Shown: one piece after another, positions 6,348 to 10,284 of the stretch
Numbering within the stretch: the stretch's first letter is position 1
How the letters are laid out: each line of letters begins with the position of its first letter
NCBI GenBank assembly: GCA_026193435.1
Contig: JAPHUN010000016.1
Location: 1 to 10,284, forward strand
DNA length: 10,284 bases
Direction: 5' to 3'
Source: Chlorobium sp.
GTDB lineage: Bacteria; Bacteroidota; Chlorobiia; Chlorobiales; Chlorobiaceae
Program-made: the position numbers and the translations under genes
The notes under the pieces: model-generated
What the model saw: the letters and a program-made list of their open reading frames with translations, nothing else
Databases searched by the model: none
What the model was told of the DNA's origin: nothing

Positions 6348-7721
6348 TTACTGGTATGTATAGCCGATTGGTGATGAATGCTGTCTCTCTTGAAGAATGG
6401 TGTTGACGATTCTGTCGAACAGTTCCTGTGTCCCGCGATAACCGAGATGAAGCTGACGTTGTCCTCCAAACCGGTCATGGATTGGAAATCCTATCCTGAT
6501 GATGGGAATGCTGTTTTTCCTTGACATGGTGTAGCCTTTACTGTTGCCGATAAGAAGATCGGGTTTCAGGACTTTAGCCTCATCCTCGATATCAACAAAA
6601 TCAACACCATCACGGACGATTATGCCGCTATTTTCACTGTCGGGAACGAGCTCTTCAATCCGTTTTTTCAGGTGACCGCTTTTTCCTCCGGAAGCGCACA
6701 GTACAGGAGTGATGCCGATCTCTGTCAGAAACGCAGTCATGGCGATCACCAGATCCTCTTCACCATACACGATCGCTTTTTTTTCGAAAATGTACTTGTG
6801 CCCGTCTGCATAGGCATCGACAAGTCTCCTCCGCTCATCTTCATATTTTTCAGGCATAGGGGTCTCGGAGAGCTTTTCGAGCAGCCCGAAAAACGCGTCG
6901 CTCTGTTTGATTCCGATCGGCAACGTCATGGTATATGCAGGCACATCGAACTTCTTTTCCAGATATCCGGCAGCTGACTTGTCCGTGGACAGTACCGATG
7001 AGAATTCCAGGCTTGCAGCGGCCTTGCCGCTTTTTCTGATCGCGCTGACCGTTGTGCCGCCTTTCGGAATCCTGTGATATTCATCCCATGGTCCACCGTC
7101 AAGGGTCTCCGAATAGTCAGGCAGCAGGACGTAGGGAATGTTGAAGTCTTTGAGGATCTCCTTCATGTGCCTGAGGTCCGCGGGAGAAACCATGTTGGGA
7201 TAGAGGTTCAGAAGATTTTCTTTCTGTCCGCCTTCAGCAATTTTTTCAACCGTCGCTTTAACCGCGGCATGAAACCCGTCGATGTGGCTGCCCTGATAAC
7301 TGGGGGTTGACGCATGGATCATCAATGGAAGCGGTTTTCCGTTGGGTAGCGGTTCTCCGTTTTCAAAAAGTTTCACATAGTCGCGGAGGATCATGTCGAC
7401 ATCGTCCCCGATTGTTTCCGACAGGCAGGTCGTCGCCAGCCCGATGACTTCAGGCTTATACTGGAGCGTGACGTTTTTCAGCCCCAGTTGCAGGTTGCGG
7501 CTGCCGCCGAATACAGCCGTATCTTCATTGAAGTTCGATGACGCGATATCAACCGGTTCCTTGAAGTGGCTGATAAGGTAGCGTCGAATATAGGTCGCGC
7601 ATCCCTGTGATCCGTGAAGAAAGGGAACGCACTTTTCTATGCCTCTGAATGCGAGGCAAGCTCCCAGTGGATTACAGAGTTTACATGCGTTCTGGGTCGC
7701 TGCTTTTGCTGTTGTTTTCAT
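6348..7721 (-). CDS. nifN: NifN, FeMo-cofactor scaffold beta subunit
   Basis: NifN forms with NifE an alpha2beta2 scaffold, homologous to NifDK, on which NifB-co is matured by addition of Mo and homocitrate. The 457-residue protein has the characteristic start CKLCNPLGACLAFRGIEKC (Cys13, 16, 22, 31) and HGSQGC-TYIRRY-SHFKEP, where Cys41 aligns with Azotobacter NifN Cys44, the NifN ligand of the interface [4Fe-4S] cluster (alignment by eye). Further family segments are GLATTCLSETIGDD, the ASTPSYQGSH loop and the C-terminal IRIGFPIHDRFGGQRQLHLGYRGT. The start codon overlaps the nifE stop as ATGA, and an AAGGAGG ribosome site lies six bases upstream within nifE, so efficient, coupled translation giving equal NifE and NifN is likely. 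NifK is its paralogue, but gene order and the NifE pairing favour NifN. Confidence 0.96.
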   Translation of the reverse strand: MKTTAKAATQNACKLCNPLGACLAFRGIEKCVPFLHGSQGCATYIRRYLISHFKEPVDIASSNFNEDTAVFGGSRNLQLGLKNVTLQYKPEVIGLATTCLSETIGDDVDMILRDYVKLFENGEPLPNGKPLPLMIHASTPSYQGSHIDGFHAAVKATVEKIAEGGQKENLLNLYPNMVSPADLRHMKEILKDFNIPYVLLPDYSETLDGGPWDEYHRIPKGGTTVSAIRKSGKAAASLEFSSVLSTDKSAAGYLEKKFDVPAYTMTLPIGIKQSDAFFGLLEKLSETPMPEKYEDERRRLVDAYADGHKYIFEKKAIVYGEEDLVIAMTAFLTEIGITPVLCASGGKSGHLKKRIEELVPDSENSGIIVRDGVDFVDIEDEAKVLKPDLLIGNSKGYTMSRKNSIPIIRIGFPIHDRFGGQRQLHLGYRGTQELFDRIVNTILQERQHSSPIGYTYQ

Positions 7722-9079
7722 GATTTTCCTCCTTTTCTCGGTGCAAACTGCCAGACCGGGCTCATGACGGACTGATAGACCTCCTTGACGAAGTTCACCA
7801 TTCCCACAAAGCCGGCTAAAGGTATTTTGCGCTCATGATTGTGGTCGCAGAAGCCTATACCGAGTTTATATGCTATCGGACGTTCCTTTACGCCTCCGAT
7901 AAGGAGGTCGGCCTTTTTTTCAAGAACAAATTTTGAGAGTTCAACCGGATTGGAATCGTCAACGATAACCGTTCCTTCATCGCACATTTCCTTCAGCCCT
8001 GCATAGTCATCCTTGTTCCCTGTCTGCGATCCGGCCAGGACAACATCCATTCCGACAGAGGAGAGCGCCTTGATCAGTGAAAATGCCTTGAACGCACCGC
8101 CTACATAGATAGCCGCTTTTTTACCGCTGAGCGCTGTGCGATACTTCATGAGCTGCGGGTAGATTTCCCCCACTTCCCGCCTGACGATATTTTTCGCAGC
8201 TTCCAGAATTGCCGGATTATCGCTGAAATGGTTCGCGACATCGTAGAGCGCTTTTGACATATCCTCAATACCGAAATACGATACTCTCATGTAAGGAATG
8301 CCGTATTTTTCCTCCATCATTTTGGCCAGTTTGACCATCGAGCCCGAGCATTGCACAATATTGAGCGCGGCCCCATGGGATCGGCGTATATCGTTCACCC
8401 TCCCGTCGCCGGTCTGGGTAGAGACAACCTCTATTCCCATTTCTTCATAGTATTTTCTGATAATCCAGGCTTCACCGGCAAGATTGAACTCACCCATGAT
8501 ATTGATGCTGTACTTTCCGATTCCTTCTGTTGAACCGGTGCCAACGATTTTCATGAGGGCATCACAGGCAGCTTTGTACCCATCTTTTTTGGTGCCTTTG
8601 AATCCTTCCGAATGTACCGGCAGAACGGGAATGCCTTTCTCTTCCGAGACTTTTTTGCAGACCGCGTCGATATCATCACCGATCAGTCCGATGATGCAGG
8701 TGGAATAGATAAACGCGGCTTTCGGTGTGTACTGGTCAATCAGTTCAATCAGGGATTTGTAGAGCTTTTTTTCGCCCCCGTAAATGACATCCATTTCCTG
8801 CAGGTCGGTAGAAAAACTCAGACGGTGCAGTTCCGGTCCGGAAGATACCGACCCCCGGATGTCCCACGTGTACGCGGCACATCCGATCGGGCCATGGACA
8901 ATATGAAGGGCATCGGCAACAGGGTAGAGTACGACTCGTGATCCGCAGAAGACACATGCTCTCTGACTGACAGAGCCTGAGAGGCTTGTGGTTTCACAGG
9001 AAATGTCAAATGCCCCCGCATCTTTGTTTTTTTCAAAGACCGATTGTTTTCTTCCCTCGAGTATTTCAAGCTTATCCAT
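7718..9079 (-). CDS. nifE: NifE, FeMo-cofactor scaffold alpha subunit
   Basis: NifE is the alpha-type subunit of the NifEN scaffold that accepts NifB-co and hands finished FeMo-cofactor to apo-NifDK. The 453-residue protein is of usual length. Ligands for the interface [4Fe-4S] cluster are placed by comparison with Azotobacter NifE Cys37, Cys62 and Cys124: here Cys42 in QRACVFCG, Cys67 in IVHGPIGCAAYTWDIRG and Cys128 in YSTCIIGLIGDD. Cys28 and Cys45 are additional. Further family segments are VHSEGFKGTKKDGYKAACDAL, INIMGEFNLAGE and EEKYGIPYMRVSYFGI. An in-frame TGA three codons before the ATG at 9079 excludes a longer protein; no good ribosome site precedes it, in contrast to nifN. The last four bases overlap nifN. 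It follows nifK after a 158-base gap that holds a long hairpin, which may lower NifE levels relative to NifHDK. Confidence 0.97.
   Translation of the reverse strand: MDKLEILEGRKQSVFEKNKDAGAFDISCETTSLSGSVSQRACVFCGSRVVLYPVADALHIVHGPIGCAAYTWDIRGSVSSGPELHRLSFSTDLQEMDVIYGGEKKLYKSLIELIDQYTPKAAFIYSTCIIGLIGDDIDAVCKKVSEEKGIPVLPVHSEGFKGTKKDGYKAACDALMKIVGTGSTEGIGKYSINIMGEFNLAGEAWIIRKYYEEMGIEVVSTQTGDGRVNDIRRSHGAALNIVQCSGSMVKLAKMMEEKYGIPYMRVSYFGIEDMSKALYDVANHFSDNPAILEAAKNIVRREVGEIYPQLMKYRTALSGKKAAIYVGGAFKAFSLIKALSSVGMDVVLAGSQTGNKDDYAGLKEMCDEGTVIVDDSNPVELSKFVLEKKADLLIGGVKERPIAYKLGIGFCDHNHERKIPLAGFVGMVNFVKEVYQSVMSPVWQFAPRKGGKS
7728..7734 (-). promoter_or_regulatory. ribosome binding site of nifN inside nifE
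   Basis: On the minus strand AAGGAGG, a near-perfect Shine-Dalgarno sequence, lies six bases before the nifN ATG and is read as Lys-Gly-Gly codons in nifE. It supports the ATG at 7721 and independent loading of ribosomes on nifN besides the ATGA coupling. Confidence 0.85.
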
Positions 9080-9135
9080 TGGATTTCAAACATCTGGTTC
9101 AGTGGCCTCTATTGCATGGTTTAACGGTGTTCACT

Positions 9136-9192
9136 GGATTTCCGGTAAGCCCTGCGAAATATCCTGTTTATTTCACAGGGGATCCGGTATCC
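9136..9192. other. long imperfect hairpin between nifK and nifE
   Basis: The core pairs CCCTG-c-GAAATA (9150-9161) with TATTTC-a-CAGGG (9169-9180) around a seven-base loop: 11 pairs and one C-A mismatch. An outer layer GGAT-tt-CCGG (9136-9145) can pair with CCGG-t-ATCC (9184-9192). No T-tract follows in the nif direction, so it is not a simple terminator. In the mRNA it stands 46 bases after the nifK stop, where it could shield nifHDK mRNA from 3' decay or weaken transcription into nifEN. Pairing was done by eye. Confidence 0.65.
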
Positions 9193-9202
9193 ATTGTGCA
9201 TT

Positions 9203-9234
9203 TCAACGAATCAACAAATCAACAGTTCAACAAT
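9203..9234. repeat. four tandem octamers TCAACNNN after nifK
   Basis: Four consecutive 8-base units, TCAACGAA, TCAACAAA, TCAACAGT and TCAACAAT, fill 9203-9234, ending three bases before the nifK stop codon. Each starts with TCAAC. They are non-coding and resemble the short-period spacer repeats at 4919-4949 and 5027-5060 in kind, not in sequence. Confidence 0.8.
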
Positions 9235-9237
9235 TTT

Positions 9238-10284
9238 CTACATCACAAGCTCAAACGATTCTTCTGGAGCATCGCGATCCTGCCGGTCCATCAGCACATT
9301 GAGGATTTTTTCGGCAATTCTCAGGCCGCCCATGTAACCGACACTCGGGAAGTAGCTGTGGCCGACCCGGTCAACGATCGGGAATCCGTAGCGGACGAAA
9401 GGAAGGTCTTCATCCCTCGCGATGTACTTGCCGTAGGTATTGCCGATCAGCAGATCCACAGGTTCTTTTTTGATCCACTGATGCAGAAGAAGCATATCCG
9501 CCTGCGGACCGTTTTTAATGTTCGCGTCCGGAACGCTGTCCTTGAGTATTTCTCTCATGCGTTGTTCAAAACGTTTGCCGGGTGTGCCGCTCACGATGTG
9601 TACGGGTTTCATGTTCAGATCCACAAGAAACTCGGTCAGTGGTATCAGGTCATCAGGATCCCCGAAAAGCGCGACCCTCTTGCCGTCGAAGTATTGTTCC
9701 ATATCGGTCATCAGGTCGACAAGACGACCTCTTTCATCAGAAATCTCCTCCGGTATCGTGACTCCGGCGGCCTTGCTCAATGCCATCAGAAAACGGTCGG
9801 TCGCCTGCAGTCCGACAGGTATGTCTTCCGTTTTGAACGGTACCTTGCATTTCTTGTCGAGCGCTATACCGCCAGGTTCGCCGCTGAAGCAGCCAAGCGC
9901 GATGGTTGATTTGCTGTCTCCTGTGCTTTTCAGTTCCTCAGCCGTGATTCCTCCTTTTGGGTAGAAAACATGTTTTCCCGTCTGTGGCGCGTCGAGCACA
10001 TCAGATGTGTCAGGAAACAGCCTGATGGTGACACCAAGTGCTTTCGACAGTCTTTTGATTTCCCGCATGTCCGCAGGCTCCATCCAGCCCGCGACGATAT
10101 TGATCTGATCGAGTTTCTCGCCGGTTGATTCGGCAAACTGGTCGGCCATGGCGGCAACCATGTTTGCGTAACCGGTGACGTGCGAACCGACAAAGCTCGG
10201 GGTAGGCGCATAGATGACATGTTTGCCTTCCGGTATTTTGCCGTCGTCCTTCGCTTTTTTAACAATCTGCTGGAGATCGTCACC
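9238..10284 (-). CDS. nifK: NifK, nitrogenase MoFe protein beta subunit (3' part)
   Basis: NifK pairs with NifD in the MoFe protein (dinitrogenase); the two subunits share the P-cluster that relays electrons from the Fe protein NifH to FeMo-cofactor. The frame is open to the right edge, so the gene starts outside the window; 348 C-terminal residues are visible, ending with TAG at 9238-9240. The fragment begins at GDDLQQIV, which in NifK follows directly after the third P-cluster cysteine (STCMAEVIGDDL in Azotobacter), so all P-cluster cysteines are outside. Then come APTPSFVGSHVTGY, VTIRLFPDTSDVLDAP, PVGLQATDRFLMAL, GDPDDLIPLTEFLVDLNM, DLLIGNTYGKYIARD and RYGFPIVDRVGHS, all typical of NifK. 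The expected total, about 460 residues, suggests the short form without the N-terminal extension of Azotobacter NifK; this is inferred. It is the upstream gene of the visible nif operon, with nifD and nifH presumably beyond the edge. Confidence 0.97.
   Translation of the reverse strand, partial: GDDLQQIVKKAKDDGKIPEGKHVIYAPTPSFVGSHVTGYANMVAAMADQFAESTGEKLDQINIVAGWMEPADMREIKRLSKALGVTIRLFPDTSDVLDAPQTGKHVFYPKGGITAEELKSTGDSKSTIALGCFSGEPGGIALDKKCKVPFKTEDIPVGLQATDRFLMALSKAAGVTIPEEISDERGRLVDLMTDMEQYFDGKRVALFGDPDDLIPLTEFLVDLNMKPVHIVSGTPGKRFEQRMREILKDSVPDANIKNGPQADMLLLHQWIKKEPVDLLIGNTYGKYIARDEDLPFVRYGFPIVDRVGHSYFPSVGYMGGLRIAEKILNVLMDRQDRDAPEESFELVM

Noticed and set aside
8818..9093. 91-codon minus-strand frame starting just upstream of nifE
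   Set aside because: It runs out of frame through the nifE 5' region; nifE itself has all expected motifs.
9203..9234. Possible CRISPR or iteron array
   Set aside because: Units are 8 bases without spacers, only four copies, with no cas or replication gene nearby.
8986..9909. 307-codon open frame on the plus strand across the nifE start, the nifE-nifK gap and nifK
   Set aside because: Most of it is the antisense of well-conserved nifK and nifE, its translation resembles no family I know, and no ribosome site supports it.

Overview
The window looks like a chromosomal piece of a diazotrophic green sulfur bacterium (Chlorobiota; Chlorobium/Chlorobaculum/Prosthecochloris type). This rests on the recognisable nif order nifK-nifE-nifN-nifB-[2Fe-2S] ferredoxin-modE, on nifB carrying a C-terminal NifX-like domain, and on protein sequences resembling those I recall from that group. 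The phylum is inferred from memory; no search was run.

Layout. Positions 1-1427 (+ strand) hold the end of hypD and all of hypE, which make the Fe(CN)2CO part of [NiFe]-hydrogenases. They overlap by 10 bases and are clearly more GC-rich than the rest. After a probable terminator (about 1449-1487), a cytoplasmic hybrid histidine kinase (1550-3565, +) has an unrecognised N-terminal sensor region, a coiled coil, a HisKA/HATPase core and one receiver domain. It converges on modE (3597-4406, -), a molybdate-responsive regulator with a winged helix and two Mop domains.

The region 4407-4599 is regulatory. From the modE start outward it holds a probable sigma70-type promoter so close to the ATG that modE may be leaderless, then a 24-bp CGTTAT-N12-ATAACG palindrome with the architecture of a ModE operator, then a strong hairpin terminator that closes the nif operon.

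From 4600 to the right end, on the - strand, transcription runs nifK (3' part only) -> nifE -> nifN -> nifB -> ferredoxin. NifK is a nitrogenase MoFe-protein subunit. NifE and NifN are the FeMo-cofactor assembly scaffold and overlap by ATGA. NifB makes the cofactor precursor NifB-co. The ferredoxin is a thioredoxin-fold [2Fe-2S] type. The nifK-nifE and nifB-fdx gaps, both about 150 bases, hold hairpins and short-period repeats that probably shape mRNA processing or relative expression. nifN-nifB (11 bases) and nifE-nifN (overlap) are tightly coupled.

Together the genes link nitrogen fixation (FeMo-co assembly, Mo sensing) with uptake-hydrogenase maturation, which could recover the H2 released by nitrogenase. 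I found no tRNA, rRNA, insertion sequence or CRISPR array. No wholly new system is evident; the least explained items are the kinase sensor region and the regulatory and intercistronic DNA.
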